In this document: piece by piece, positions 53,707-61,630 of the stretch
Position numbering within the stretch: the first letter of the stretch is position 1
Layout: each line of letters opens with the position of its first letter
Assembly: GCA_934667065.1 (NCBI GenBank)
Contig: CAKULD010000001.1
Location: 186,001-250,000, forward strand
Length of the DNA stretch: 64,000 nucleotides
Source: an uncultured Collinsella sp.
Lineage (GTDB): Bacteria > Actinomycetota > Coriobacteriia > Coriobacteriales > Coriobacteriaceae
Reading direction: 5' to 3'
Made by a program: the position numbers and the translations under genes
Notes under the pieces: model-generated
The model's database searches: none
Seen by the model: the letters and a program-made list of their open reading frames with translations, nothing else
Told to the model about the DNA's origin: nothing

Positions 53707-54029
53707 ATCGGTTTGACGATCATTTGTTTTAAGGGATCCGCCTGAAAGGGCGGGTCCCTTTTTGTTTTGCGAGCGAAACGGCAGATTGCCGCCTAGGTCG
53801 TCCGTTAGCTATTGAGTTGTCGCGGCATGAAAAAATGCCGACATCCCGCCTCGGGGAGGAGGCGGGAACGCACCGAGTAGACGGAGGGGTGCGGAGCGCG
53901 GTCGCGTCTCGACTGACGACGTTGCCCATCGACGGGACTATTGTAACGCATGGGCGGTTCTTGGTTTATCGTGTCGAGCGCGCGTGTTGTGTCGCCTCGT
54001 GCGTTGGCGGTGTGCTACACTCTTGCACT
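53707..54029 (+). other. rpsA-rnpB intergenic region with tandem hairpins
   Basis: After the rpsA terminator three hairpins stand in a row: CGGCAT-GAAAAA-ATGCCG (53823-53840), TCCCGCCTC-GGGGAG-GAGGCGGGA (about 53846-53869) and CGCACC...GGTGCG (about 53871-53895). No reading frame with a ribosome site covers them. TACACT at 54016 is a plausible -10 for rnpB. Confidence 0.6.
53731..53764 (+). terminator. Terminator after rpsA
   Basis: AAGGGATCCGCC and GGCGGGTCCCTT pair (one T-G) around TGAAAG and are followed by TTT. Confidence 0.85.
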
Positions 54030-54391
54030 GCTGAGTGGGCCAGACGGTTGCGCGATGTACTGCTTGCGGTACGCGTGAGGAAAGTCCGGGCTCCAGAGGG
54101 CGGGATGCCGGCTAACGGCCGGGCGGAGTGATCCGACGGAAAGCGCCGCAGAAAAGAAGACTCCCACCTGCGCCGCAAGGCGTAAAGGGAAAAGCTGAAA
54201 CGGTGGTGTAAGAGACCACCAGCGTCGTGGCAACACGGCGGCTTGGCAAGCCCCATCCGGAGCAAGCGCGAATAGGAACGCTATGGGCCGGCCCGGTCCG
54301 CGTTCGGGTAGCGTGCGTGGAGCTGCACGGTAACGTGCAGACAAGATAAATGACCGTTCACGACAGAACCCGGCTTATCGGCCCACTCAGC
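54030..54391 (+). ncRNA. rnpB: RNase P RNA, bacterial type A
   Basis: The RNA component of RNase P, which trims tRNA 5' ends. The closing stem P1 is 12 bp, GCTGAGTGGGCC at the 5' end and GGCCCACTCAGC at the 3' end. Core blocks are present: GAGGAAAGTCCGGGCTCC (CR I), GGTAACGTGCAGACAAGATAAATG-like CR V seen as ACAAGATAAATGACCG, and GACAGAACCCGGCTTATCGG. TTTTTT directly after P1 ends transcription. Length about 362 bases. Confidence 0.96.
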
Positions 54392-54704
54392 TTTTTTGTT
54401 GACGCTGCGACGGCGTCAGCTGGCCGATTTGGCGCTCATTCGTCGGTCGCCGCCATAAGGCGTGCTCCCTCCTCTTTCGGGCCAAATCGACTCAGCTGAC
54501 GCCGTCTCGCTGTCTTTACCTGGTCATCGGCAGCCTCATTTTTGTTGCGATCTCGTCTTTCAAGGCACCTTGCTCGCGCTGGCGGGTTCTCGCTTTCGTT
54601 GACGGAATCATCGGCATTTCCGTTCTTGTTAGCGAGGGTACCAGTGCTGTCTATGCCGTATTATTGAGGCTGTTTGTTGCTTTGCTTTTGTTTGAGGGGC
54701 TTTG
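54392..54704. other. Gene-free stretch after rnpB with repeats
   Basis: The 313 bases hold no gene. GACGGCGTCAGCTG (54409-54422) pairs with 54493-54506 and CGATTTGGC (54425-54433) with GCCAAATCG (54481-54489), giving a long, slightly broken inverted repeat. The unit at 54558-54594 is a near copy of the sequence at 49854-49890 that borders the insertion sequence. Confidence 0.75.
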
Positions 54705-55340
54705 TTGGACAGCTATTTTACTTTGCAATCTAATGTTGAGGCTATGGGCGAGTTTGTCGACCGCAAGAGTCGTTTTATTGCCCAGCTGGTCCATATTGAG
54801 TCCGAGGACGAGGCAAATGCCTTTATCGAGATGGTTCGCAAGCGCCATTACGATGCTCGTCATAATGTGCCCGCATGGATTTTGGTCGATGGGCGCGAGC
54901 GCCAGAGCGATGACGGTGAACCGAGCCGTACAAGCGGCATGCCGACGCTCGAGGTGCTTCGTGGTGCGGGGCTCAAAAATGTTTGCTGTGTGGTGACGCG
55001 CTATTTTGGCGGTACCCTGTTGGGGCCAGGTGGCCTGGTGCGTGCCTATACGGCGGCGACGCAGGCGGCGGTTGCGGCGGCGCAGGAAGCCGGGCAGATC
55101 GTTGAGATGACGAGCGTTGTGCCCGTTGACGTGCATGTGGCTTATCCGCAGTATGAGCAGGTGCTTCGTCTGGCGCAGGACTCGGGCGCCAAGGTTTCGG
55201 ACACTGACTACGCGGACGCTGTGACACTTCATTTGGTATTTAAGGCGGGGGAGCAGGAGCCGTTTTGCGCAAAGATGCGCGAGCTTATGGCTGGCCGCGA
55301 GGAGATCGAGGTCGGCACTCCCGAGTTTGCCGAGTTTTAA
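54705..55340 (+). CDS. YigZ/IMPACT family protein
   Basis: Protein of 211 residues of the UPF0029/IMPACT family. The N-terminal domain (about 1-115) has SRFIAQLVHIESEDEA, DGEPSRTSGMPTLEVL and the signature NVCCVVTRYFGGTLLGPGGLVRAY. A DUF1949-type C-terminal domain follows (about 130-205). Function in bacteria is unclear; ribosome- or translation-related roles have been proposed. The start is TTG at 54705, five bases after GAGGGG; TTG 54702 is an alternative. No ATG is available. Confidence 0.9.
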   Translation: MDSYFTLQSNVEAMGEFVDRKSRFIAQLVHIESEDEANAFIEMVRKRHYDARHNVPAWILVDGRERQSDDGEPSRTSGMPTLEVLRGAGLKNVCCVVTRYFGGTLLGPGGLVRAYTAATQAAVAAAQEAGQIVEMTSVVPVDVHVAYPQYEQVLRLAQDSGAKVSDTDYADAVTLHLVFKAGEQEPFCAKMRELMAGREEIEVGTPEFAEF

Positions 55341-55406
55341 CGGCGACGGCCGGCGTGCCATGGGATATCCCAGGCGCGCCGGCCGTCGCATTTTTGTTGT
55401 TGTCGT

Positions 55407-55853
55407 TTACTCGGCGAGCTGCTTCAGCACGTCGCAGGCGATCTCGACGGCATCGTCGATGCAGCCGGGGCAGCTGCGGAGCGGACCCTGGTCCGAGCCA
55501 ATGCCCTTGAGCGTGCCGCAGATGGTCGTCGTGTTCTTCTCGCCAAAGCGTTTGGCGATCTCACGCGACAGCTTGTAGGTCTGCCCCTTGGTCTTGGGGT
55601 TTTCCATGCCGTCGCTCATCACAAAGCCCATGACGGCCACGGCGCCCGAGATGGCGCCGCAGGTCTCGGTCATCCCGCCCATCCCGGCACCGAAGCCCTC
55701 GGTGAGGGTGAAGGCAGTCTCGGGGTCGAGTCCAACGGCGGGTGCGAGCGTGCAGGCGACGGCCTGCGCGCAGTTAAAGCCGCGGGCGTGGTATTCGGCA
55801 GCCTGAGCCTGGCAGGCGGCGGTATCGAGCTGGGTGGTATCAATCTGTTTCAT
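55407..55853 (-). CDS. C_GCAxxG_C_C family protein
   Basis: Small redox- or metal-related protein of 148 residues common in anaerobes. The defining motif is FNCAQAVAC, followed by GFGAGMGGMTETCGAISGA and later Cys residues (TTICGTL, SCPGCIDDAVE). These cysteines are thought to bind a metal or cluster; the function is unknown. AAGGAGACG lies before the ATG at 55853; the open frame continues upstream but without family sequence. Confidence 0.9.
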   Translation of the reverse strand: MKQIDTTQLDTAACQAQAAEYHARGFNCAQAVACTLAPAVGLDPETAFTLTEGFGAGMGGMTETCGAISGAVAVMGFVMSDGMENPKTKGQTYKLSREIAKRFGEKNTTTICGTLKGIGSDQGPLRSCPGCIDDAVEIACDVLKQLAE

Positions 55854-55968
55854 GAGCGTCTCCTTGGTCACGGTGTACCCGCCTATGGTACCCTTGCCGA
55901 CGCTTTTGCTCATCGAGAGCCCCATGCATATCGCATTGTTTTTCGCTATCGAACACTTTCTTAAGTTT

Positions 55969-55999
55969 TGGGACAAATAAACCCGATTACTTTGTCCCA
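55969..55999. repeat. TGGGACAAA hairpin, copy 2
   Basis: TGGGACAAA and TTTGTCCCA pair around TAAACCCGATTAC. It is preceded by AAGTT and followed by TAACC, like AGATT and CAGTAACC around copy 1 at 41886. Confidence 0.7.
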
Positions 56000-56086
56000 T
56001 AACCTACTTGGGGGATGGGTTGAGAGGGGTGCGAGGTAGCGGTATCGTGAACCGAATAAAATAAAACCCGAGCAAGGGAGCAAGAT

Positions 56087-57370
56087 ATGAGCGAGCAGAC
56101 TATCGGTACCACGTGTGTTCAGGGCGGTTATCGTCCGGGCGATGCGGAGCCGCGCCAGGTGCCTATCTATCAGTCCACGACGTGGAAGTACGACACGTCC
56201 GAACACATGGGCAAGCTGTTTGACCTGGAGGAGTCTGGCTACTTCTATAGCCGCCTGCAGAACCCTACCTGCGACCTCGTTGCCGCCAAGATCTGCGAGA
56301 TGGAGGGCGGCACCGCTGCGATGCTCACGAGCTCGGGCATGGCCGCGAACTTCCTCGCTATCTTTAACGTTGCCGGTGCCGGTGATCACGTGGTCGCGAG
56401 CTCTGCCATCTATGGCGGTACCTACAACCTGCTCGCTCACACTATGGGCCGCATGGGTCTGACCTGCACTTTCGTTGCTCCTGACTGCACCGACGAGGAG
56501 CTGGAGGCCGCTTTCCAGCCCAACACCAAGCTCGTCTTTGGCGAGACCATCGCCAACCCTGCGCTGGCCGTGCTCGACATTGAGCGCTTTGCCAAGGCCG
56601 CGCACGACCATGGCGTGCCGCTGGTGGTCGACAACACGTTCCCCACGCCTGTGATGTGCCGTCCCTTTGAGTGGGGTGCCGATATTGTCACCCACTCCAC
56701 CACCAAGTACATGGATGGTCACGCGGCATATATCGGCGGCGTGATCGTAGACCACGGCCAGTTTGACTGGATGGCCCATGCCGACAAATTCCCGGGTCTC
56801 ACCACGCCCGACGAGAGCTACCACGGCGTAACCTATGCCGAGAAGTTCGGCCGCGAGGGCGCCTTCATTACCAAGGCCACCGCACAGCTTATGCGCGACC
56901 TTGGCCCCATGCAGAACCCGCAGGCGGCGTTCTTCCTGAACAGCTCGCTTGAGAGCCTGCATGTACGCATGCCGCGTCACTGCGAGAACGGTCTGGCCGT
57001 TGCCAAGTTCCTGCAGAGCCATCCCAAGGTGCGCTTTGTGAGCTATCCGGGCCTTGAGGGCGACAAGTACTACGACATGGCTCAGAAGTACATGCCCAAC
57101 GGTACGTGCGGCGTCGTGAGCTTTGGCTTTAACGGCGGTCGTGCGGCGGCCGAGACCTTTATGAAGAGCCTTAAGCTCGCCCAGATCGCAACGCACGTGG
57201 CCGATGCCCGCACCTGCTGCCTGCACCCGGCAAACGCCACCCATCGCCAGATGAACGACGAGGAGCTCATTGCCTGCGGTATCTCCGCCGACATGGTGCG
57301 CCTGTCGTGCGGCTTGGAGGACACGGCCGATCTGATTGCCGACCTTGAGCAGGCGCTCGCGCAGTGCTAG
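56087..57370 (+). CDS. metY: O-acetylhomoserine sulfhydrylase-type PLP enzyme
   Basis: PLP enzyme of 427 residues in the Cys/Met metabolism family. It has YFYSRLQNPTCDLVAAKI, TSSGMAANFLAI, VVDNTFPTPVMCRPFEWGAD and the PLP lysine in THSTTKYMDGH. The long form with DWMAHADKFPGLTTPDESYHG and HVADARTCCLHPANATH is typical of MetY, which makes homocysteine or cysteine from O-acetylhomoserine or O-acetylserine and sulfide. A role as cystathionine or methionine lyase cannot be ruled out. AAGGGAG precedes the ATG. No S-box was seen upstream. Confidence 0.88.
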   Translation: MSEQTIGTTCVQGGYRPGDAEPRQVPIYQSTTWKYDTSEHMGKLFDLEESGYFYSRLQNPTCDLVAAKICEMEGGTAAMLTSSGMAANFLAIFNVAGAGDHVVASSAIYGGTYNLLAHTMGRMGLTCTFVAPDCTDEELEAAFQPNTKLVFGETIANPALAVLDIERFAKAAHDHGVPLVVDNTFPTPVMCRPFEWGADIVTHSTTKYMDGHAAYIGGVIVDHGQFDWMAHADKFPGLTTPDESYHGVTYAEKFGREGAFITKATAQLMRDLGPMQNPQAAFFLNSSLESLHVRMPRHCENGLAVAKFLQSHPKVRFVSYPGLEGDKYYDMAQKYMPNGTCGVVSFGFNGGRAAAETFMKSLKLAQIATHVADARTCCLHPANATHRQMNDEELIACGISADMVRLSCGLEDTADLIADLEQALAQC

Positions 57371-57439
57371 GCTAGCGTGCGTGCGAGGCGTGGGACGGCT
57401 TTTCGGCTGACGACGTCCTCATAGTTCCGATTCCGTAGG

Positions 57440-57486
57440 CGGGACCCCGATCGTGACCGTTTGTAGGTGATTGGGGTCCCGTTTTT
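57440..57486 (+). terminator. Terminator after metY
   Basis: CGGGACCCC (57440-57448) and GGGGTCCCG (57473-57481) pair and are followed by TTTTT. The loop is 24 bases. Confidence 0.75.
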
Positions 57487-57511
57487 GCGTTGCACGATAG
57501 AAAGGATATAT

Positions 57512-58816
57512 ATGGAGAAAACTGCCGAGCAGCTGCGCCGCGAACACATTGCCCTGGAGGGCGACACCCACGGTAAGAATAAATGGGCGATTCTGTTCAC
57601 CGTGCTCGTCATGACCTTTATGGCGTGTCTGGATGCGAGCATCGTGACGGTGGCGCTTCCGGTGATGCAAAAGGAGCTGGGTGTGGGTCTCGACCGCATT
57701 CAGCTCGTGAGCTCGGCGTATCTGCTCGCGACGTGCGTCGCCATGCTGCCGTTTGGCCGCTTGGGCGATGTGCGCGGCAAGGTGAATGTGTTCCAGCTTG
57801 GTGTGATCGTCTTTACGGGTGGCTCGCTGCTTTGCGGGCTTTCGGCTTCGCTCGAGGTGCTTATCTTGGCGCGTATCGTGCAGGGCATTGGCTGTGCCGC
57901 CGCGATGGCCAACAATATGGGCATCATCACCGAGTCGTTTCCGGCGCGTGAGCGCGGTCGTGCCATGGGCATTCTGGCGACCTTTGTGGCTCTTGGCATG
58001 ATGTGCGGCCCCGTGCTCGGCGGCGTACTCGTGGCAAGTTTTCCCTGGGAGAGCATCTTCCTCATCAACCTTCCCATTGGCGTCATCTCGTTTATCGTGG
58101 GACTCTACACGCTGCCGCATGTCAAGCCGGAGGCTGGCGAACGCCCTATGCCGTTGACAGAGGCGGCGCGTCGCTGCTTTGCGAGCTCGGCTTTCACGAT
58201 TAACCTGGCTTGCATGCTTATCGTGTTCGTGGGTATCGGTGCCTCCGAGTTTGTGCTGCCGTTCTACTTTCAGGATGCCCACGGCTTTAGCTCCGATATC
58301 TCCGGCCTGTTGTTTTTGGCGATGCCGGTCGTGAATGCCTTTGTGGGCCCGCTTTCGGGCTCGGTGTCCGACCGTGTTGGTTGTGAAGCGCCCACGGCCG
58401 TTGGCCTGGGCGTGTACGTGTGCGGTCTCTTTGCGGTGAGCACGCTTGACGAGCACTCTTCCATCTTGATGATCGTGTGCTGCGTCGCATTTATGTCGTG
58501 CGGCACGTCGATCTTCCAGAGTCCCAATAATTCGCTGTATATGGGTTCGGCTCCGCGTGAGGCGCTTGGCTTTGCGGGCAGCTTGGGCAGCTTGGCGCGC
58601 TATGCGGGCATAGCGCTGGGTATTACGGCGGCGTCGCGCATCCTGTATGGACAGACGAGCGCGGTAATGGGTAAGACGGTCACGAGCTATGTGGCGGGCC
58701 GTCCGGATGTCTTCCTGTTTGGCTTCCGCTCGGTGTTTTATGTGCTGATGGCGGTTGCTACCGTGGGCTTTGCGCTCACATTGGTACGTTTGGTGAGGAC
58801 GCGCATCCGGCATTAG
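57512..58816 (+). CDS. MFS exporter, DHA2-like
   Basis: Major facilitator protein of 434 residues with twelve or more membrane spans. The first span carries MACLDASIVTVALPVMQ, the antiporter motif C-like signature of the drug:H+ antiporter-2 group, followed by LPFGRLGDVRGKVNVF (motif A). Later segments are ERGRAMGILAT and GPLSGSVSDRVG. It is shorter than most 14-span DHA2 members. GAAAGG lies before the ATG at 57512. The substrate is unknown. Confidence 0.88.
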   Translation: MEKTAEQLRREHIALEGDTHGKNKWAILFTVLVMTFMACLDASIVTVALPVMQKELGVGLDRIQLVSSAYLLATCVAMLPFGRLGDVRGKVNVFQLGVIVFTGGSLLCGLSASLEVLILARIVQGIGCAAAMANNMGIITESFPARERGRAMGILATFVALGMMCGPVLGGVLVASFPWESIFLINLPIGVISFIVGLYTLPHVKPEAGERPMPLTEAARRCFASSAFTINLACMLIVFVGIGASEFVLPFYFQDAHGFSSDISGLLFLAMPVVNAFVGPLSGSVSDRVGCEAPTAVGLGVYVCGLFAVSTLDEHSSILMIVCCVAFMSCGTSIFQSPNNSLYMGSAPREALGFAGSLGSLARYAGIALGITAASRILYGQTSAVMGKTVTSYVAGRPDVFLFGFRSVFYVLMAVATVGFALTLVRLVRTRIRH

Positions 58817-58847
58817 CGTGTTCGCGAGTCGCCTGCCAAGAATCACG

Positions 58848-58981
58848 CCCATCTACTACGTTTAACTGTGCACCTCAAACCATGACGCATTCGCTAAAAA
58901 CAAAAGCGCAGGTAGAGAGCCTGCCGGTTTTTGAGAATCGGGGGTATGGACAGGGGTGTCAGGTTAAACGTAGTAAATGGG
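58848..58981. repeat. MITE-like inverted-repeat element
   Basis: Arms CCCATCTACTACGTTTAAC (58848-58866) and GTTAAACGTAGTAAATGGG (58963-58981) pair over 19 positions with one mismatch. The middle of 96 bases has no gene. Confidence 0.7.
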
Positions 58982-59086
58982 CCGGTTTTGTGGCGCGCGT
59001 CTCCCGCTGGTCTGCTGGGACGGAGGAAAACGGGGCTTTTGGCTCTGCGAAGCCCTCTGCGGGGCTCTGCGGGAGATGGTTTCTTT

Positions 59087-59238
59087 AAAACTATGCCGGT
59101 TTACTACGATGATTCGGCATATGGCGACCACATCTTCATTTTTGCAAAAATGACAAGCCTTCTACCTGCGGTTTTATTTTTACGAATTCGGGCATGGTCG
59201 AGAGCCCGCGTTTCATCGACGTAAACCGGCATAGTTTT
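59087..59238. repeat. MITE-like inverted-repeat element
   Basis: AAAACTATGCCGGTTTAC... (59087-59112) pairs with 59213-59238 over 26 positions with two mismatches; partial pairing extends outwards. The centre contains the palindrome TCATTTTT-GC-AAAAATGA. It may be a non-autonomous element. Confidence 0.75.
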
Positions 59239-59451
59239 GAAATGACATTAAATCGGTAGCAGGCATATCCGCTTGCAAAGGCAGCTATCGCCCCTCCGGA
59301 AGTAGCTAAAAGAGCCCCGTTCCAAAAAGACTGGTCTTGCGGCTTTATAGTGCGACGAGGCTTGTGGGGCGGGTGGGGGTCGGTCCGTGGTAGACTATCG
59401 TGCAACGTTTGTTCATCGCGCGGAATCATTGCCGCGAGAAAGGGTTGCGCT

Positions 59452-60030
59452 ATGCAGGAGCTTGAGGATCGTATTCGCCGTGACGGCATCGTGAAGGCCG
59501 GTAACGTCCTTAAGGTTGATGCCTTCCTCAACCACCAGTGCGACGTTGAGCTGTTCGACCACATGGGCGCCGAGTGGGCCCGTCTGTTCGAGGGCGTCGA
59601 GATCAACAAGATTCTGACGATTGAGGCTTCGGGCATTGGCATGGCCTGCATCGCGGCCCAGCATTTTGGTGGCGTGCCGGTTGTTTTTGCCAAGAAGGCC
59701 CAGTCCATCAACCTCGACGGCGAGCAGTATGCCACGACTATCTACTCCTTTACCAAGCAAAAGGAGTATCCGGTTATCGTGGGCAAGCGCTTCCTGTCCG
59801 AGGGCGACAAGGTCCTGATCATCGACGACTTCCTGGCCAACGGTTGCGCACTCGAAGGCCTTATCAAGATCTGCGAGGCTGCGGGCGCCGAGGTCTCCGG
59901 CATTGGCATCGCCGTGGAGAAGGGTTTCCAGGGCGGCGGCGACAAGCTCCGCGATCGCGGTTTCCGCGTTGAGAGCCTGGCCCGTATCGCCGATATGGAC
60001 TGCGAGAACGGCGAGATCACCTTCGCCTAA
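59452..60030 (+). CDS. xpt: Xanthine phosphoribosyltransferase
   Basis: Purine salvage enzyme of 192 residues forming XMP from xanthine and PRPP. It begins [20 protein letters not shown] and DAFLNHQCD, followed by [16 protein letters not shown] and the PRPP-binding motif [28 protein letters not shown] is also typical of Xpt. GAAAGG lies before the ATG at 59452; upstream codons in frame are not conserved. No purine riboswitch is visible in the short leader. Confidence 0.95.
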   Translation: MQELEDRIRRDGIVKAGNVLKVDAFLNHQCDVELFDHMGAEWARLFEGVEINKILTIEASGIGMACIAAQHFGGVPVVFAKKAQSINLDGEQYATTIYSFTKQKEYPVIVGKRFLSEGDKVLIIDDFLANGCALEGLIKICEAAGAEVSGIGIAVEKGFQGGGDKLRDRGFRVESLARIADMDCENGEITFA

Positions 60031-60057
60031 TCGCGCGGCACAAGTAATTCGCATGCG

Positions 60058-60094
60058 ATGTGACAAAGGGATGGTCCCTTTGTCACATTTTTTT
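60058..60094 (+). terminator. Terminator after xpt
   Basis: ATGTGACAAAGGGA-TGG-TCCCTTTGTCACAT is a perfect 14-bp stem followed by TTTTTT. It shares AAAGGGA with other hairpins of the window. Confidence 0.9.
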
Positions 60095-60114
60095 GTTTGA
60101 GAGGAGGCGTTGGT

Positions 60115-60495
60115 ATGGACGAGATCAAGATGGGCTGGCGCGAGTATGCGCGCTATGCCGAGATGTCGGCCGAGGAGCTGGCGCGCGACTGTGAGGTGCA
60201 GGTGTTTCGCGCGACGGGGCCGGGCGGCCAGGGCGTCAACACGACGGACTCTGCGGTGCGCATGAAGCATGTGCCTACGGGGATAGTCGTGACGGCGCGA
60301 GAGAGTCGCAGCCAGTTTCAGAATCGTGCTAGCTGCCTGCGCAAGCTGAAGGCCGAGCTTGAGCGTCGCGGCCGTCCGCCGCGCCGTCGCGTCAAGACCA
60401 AGGTGCCCCAACGCTCGCGTCAGCGCAGACTCAACGACAAGCACTTCAACGCCATCAAAAAGGCCAACCGCCGCAAGCCGGGCAGCGAAGATTGA
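60115..60495 (+). CDS. Release-factor-like (GGQ) ribosome rescue protein
   Basis: Protein of 126 residues with the RF-1 catalytic domain only: [21 protein letters not shown] includes the GGQ loop that hydrolyses peptidyl-tRNA. The codon-reading domains of RF1/RF2 are missing. The C-terminal tail is very basic ([20 protein letters not shown]), as in ArfB-type proteins that enter the empty mRNA channel of stalled ribosomes. GAGAGGAGG precedes the ATG at 60115. Rescue of stalled ribosomes is inferred. Confidence 0.85.
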   Translation: MDEIKMGWREYARYAEMSAEELARDCEVQVFRATGPGGQGVNTTDSAVRMKHVPTGIVVTARESRSQFQNRASCLRKLKAELERRGRPPRRRVKTKVPQRSRQRRLNDKHFNAIKKANRRKPGSED

Positions 60496-60502
60496 TCTCC
60501 TT

Positions 60503-60575
60503 CTAAGTTGCGGTGAAATAGGGACTGTTTGGGCTGTCAAAGCCGCAAAACAGTCCCTATTTCACCGCAACTTAG
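60503..60575. repeat. TTGCGGTGAAAT hairpin, copy 3
   Basis: A perfect 28-bp inverted repeat, arms 60503-60530 (starting CTAAGTTGCGGTGAAATAGG) and 60548-60575, with a small inner GGCT/AGCC stem. It is the best-preserved copy of the family at 36501 and 37431 and lies between convergent genes. Confidence 0.9.
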
Positions 60576-60581
60576 GTGGGG

Positions 60582-61544
60582 CTAGCGGGTTGGGTGCCAG
60601 ACCTCGAGGGCGCTGGCGAGGATGTCGACCTCGATGCGAGAGGCGACGATGGCTTCGCCGTCGGCTTGGATGGGGTAGTTGGGCTCCTCGAAGGTGAGTT
60701 CGGCATGGCGGCAGCGGCGCATGCGCACCGGCGGCAGCTTGGTGTGGTGGCCATCCTTGGCCGAAAGGAACATAGGCAGCGCAACTGCACGTGGTACGGG
60801 GCCGCAGGCGTAGCAAACGTTGAGCACGCCGTCGCGGGGGTCGGCATCGGGGCAGATACGATAGCCCGAGCCATAGGTGGGGCCCAGCTGGATGGCCATG
60901 ATAATCGCCCGCACGCGCTCGGCGGGCGCGCCGTCAAAGCTAACCGTCATGGGGTAGTTGCGATAGCGCAGGCCAAACTGCTCCAGGCCCGAAAGGGTAT
61001 AGAGCGGAGCGCCGGTAAGTCCCGTCTTCTTGCGTAGCTCGGTGGTGCCCAGGCCGATGGCGGCGTCAATGCCGACGGAGAGCGTCTGGTCGTAATACTC
61101 GACGGCCGCCTCGCCGCTGCCGCTTGCGGGGTTCCATGAGCGAATGCGCCCGATGTCCTGACGCTGCAGCTCGCAGGTGAGCAGGGCACCAAAGTCCTTA
61201 CCGGAGAAATCGTCGATGCCGAGCGTCTGGGCAAAATCGTTGCCGGAGCCTACAGGCAGAACGGCAAGCGCCGGTCGGGCTGCCTCTTCTTGCGTCATCA
61301 AGCCATTGACGACCTCGTGGATCACGCCGTCGCCGCCGAGTGCGATAACCGTGCGGTAGCCCTGGGCCTGCGCGGCAAGTTCTTTGGCGTGTCCCATGTG
61401 CTCGGTCAGCACCAGGTCAAACTGGGATGAGCGCGCGGTCATGTCCAAAAAGCGCTGCAGGCGCTCGGCCACTTCGCGTGCCGCGCCCGATTGGGCGGCG
61501 GGATTGGCGATGATCAGCGTGCGACCAAAATCTGTTGCGTGCAT
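60582..61544 (-). CDS. Diacylglycerol kinase family lipid kinase
   Basis: Lipid kinase of 320 residues (DagK/YegS/BmrU type). The catalytic domain has LIIANPAAQSG, the nucleotide motif VIALGGDGVIHEVVNGL and LPVGSGNDFAQTLGI. The C-terminal beta-sandwich contains ADPRDGVLNVC and NYPIQADGE. Phosphatidic acid formation from diacylglycerol is the likely role, though undecaprenol or sphingoid kinases look alike. The ATG at 61544 is chosen because the family sequence starts just behind it. ClC gene lies upstream on the same strand. Confidence 0.9.
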   Translation of the reverse strand: MHATDFGRTLIIANPAAQSGAAREVAERLQRFLDMTARSSQFDLVLTEHMGHAKELAAQAQGYRTVIALGGDGVIHEVVNGLMTQEEAARPALAVLPVGSGNDFAQTLGIDDFSGKDFGALLTCELQRQDIGRIRSWNPASGSGEAAVEYYDQTLSVGIDAAIGLGTTELRKKTGLTGAPLYTLSGLEQFGLRYRNYPMTVSFDGAPAERVRAIIMAIQLGPTYGSGYRICPDADPRDGVLNVCYACGPVPRAVALPMFLSAKDGHHTKLPPVRMRRCRHAELTFEEPNYPIQADGEAIVASRIEVDILASALEVWHPTR

Positions 61545-61630
61545 GGGGCGACTCCCGGCATATGGCGTGACGGTGCGGTCGCGCTCGGGTTGCGTTGCCC
61601 CCGATTGTGGCTGCACGGCGATTATTACGT

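Larger units (their letters stand above)
58817..59451. other. Long intergenic region with three inverted-repeat structures
   Basis: The 635 bases between the MFS gene and xpt hold no supported gene. Three structures lie in tandem: 58848-58981 with 19-base arms, 59000-59076 with TCTCCCGC/GCGGGAGA, and 59087-59238 with 26-base arms. Near 59385-59394 TAGACT is a possible -10 for xpt, without a clear -35. Confidence 0.75.

Noticed and set aside
55854..56086. SAM riboswitch upstream of metY
   Set aside because: None of the S-box core blocks can be found; only a TGGGACAAA hairpin is present.
57419..58852. A 477-codon minus-strand frame opposite the MFS gene
   Set aside because: Arg/His/Lys-rich antisense translation with no ribosome site; the plus strand encodes a clear transporter.
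59340..59451. Purine riboswitch upstream of xpt
   Set aside because: The leader is short and lacks the conserved loop and junction sequences of purine aptamers.
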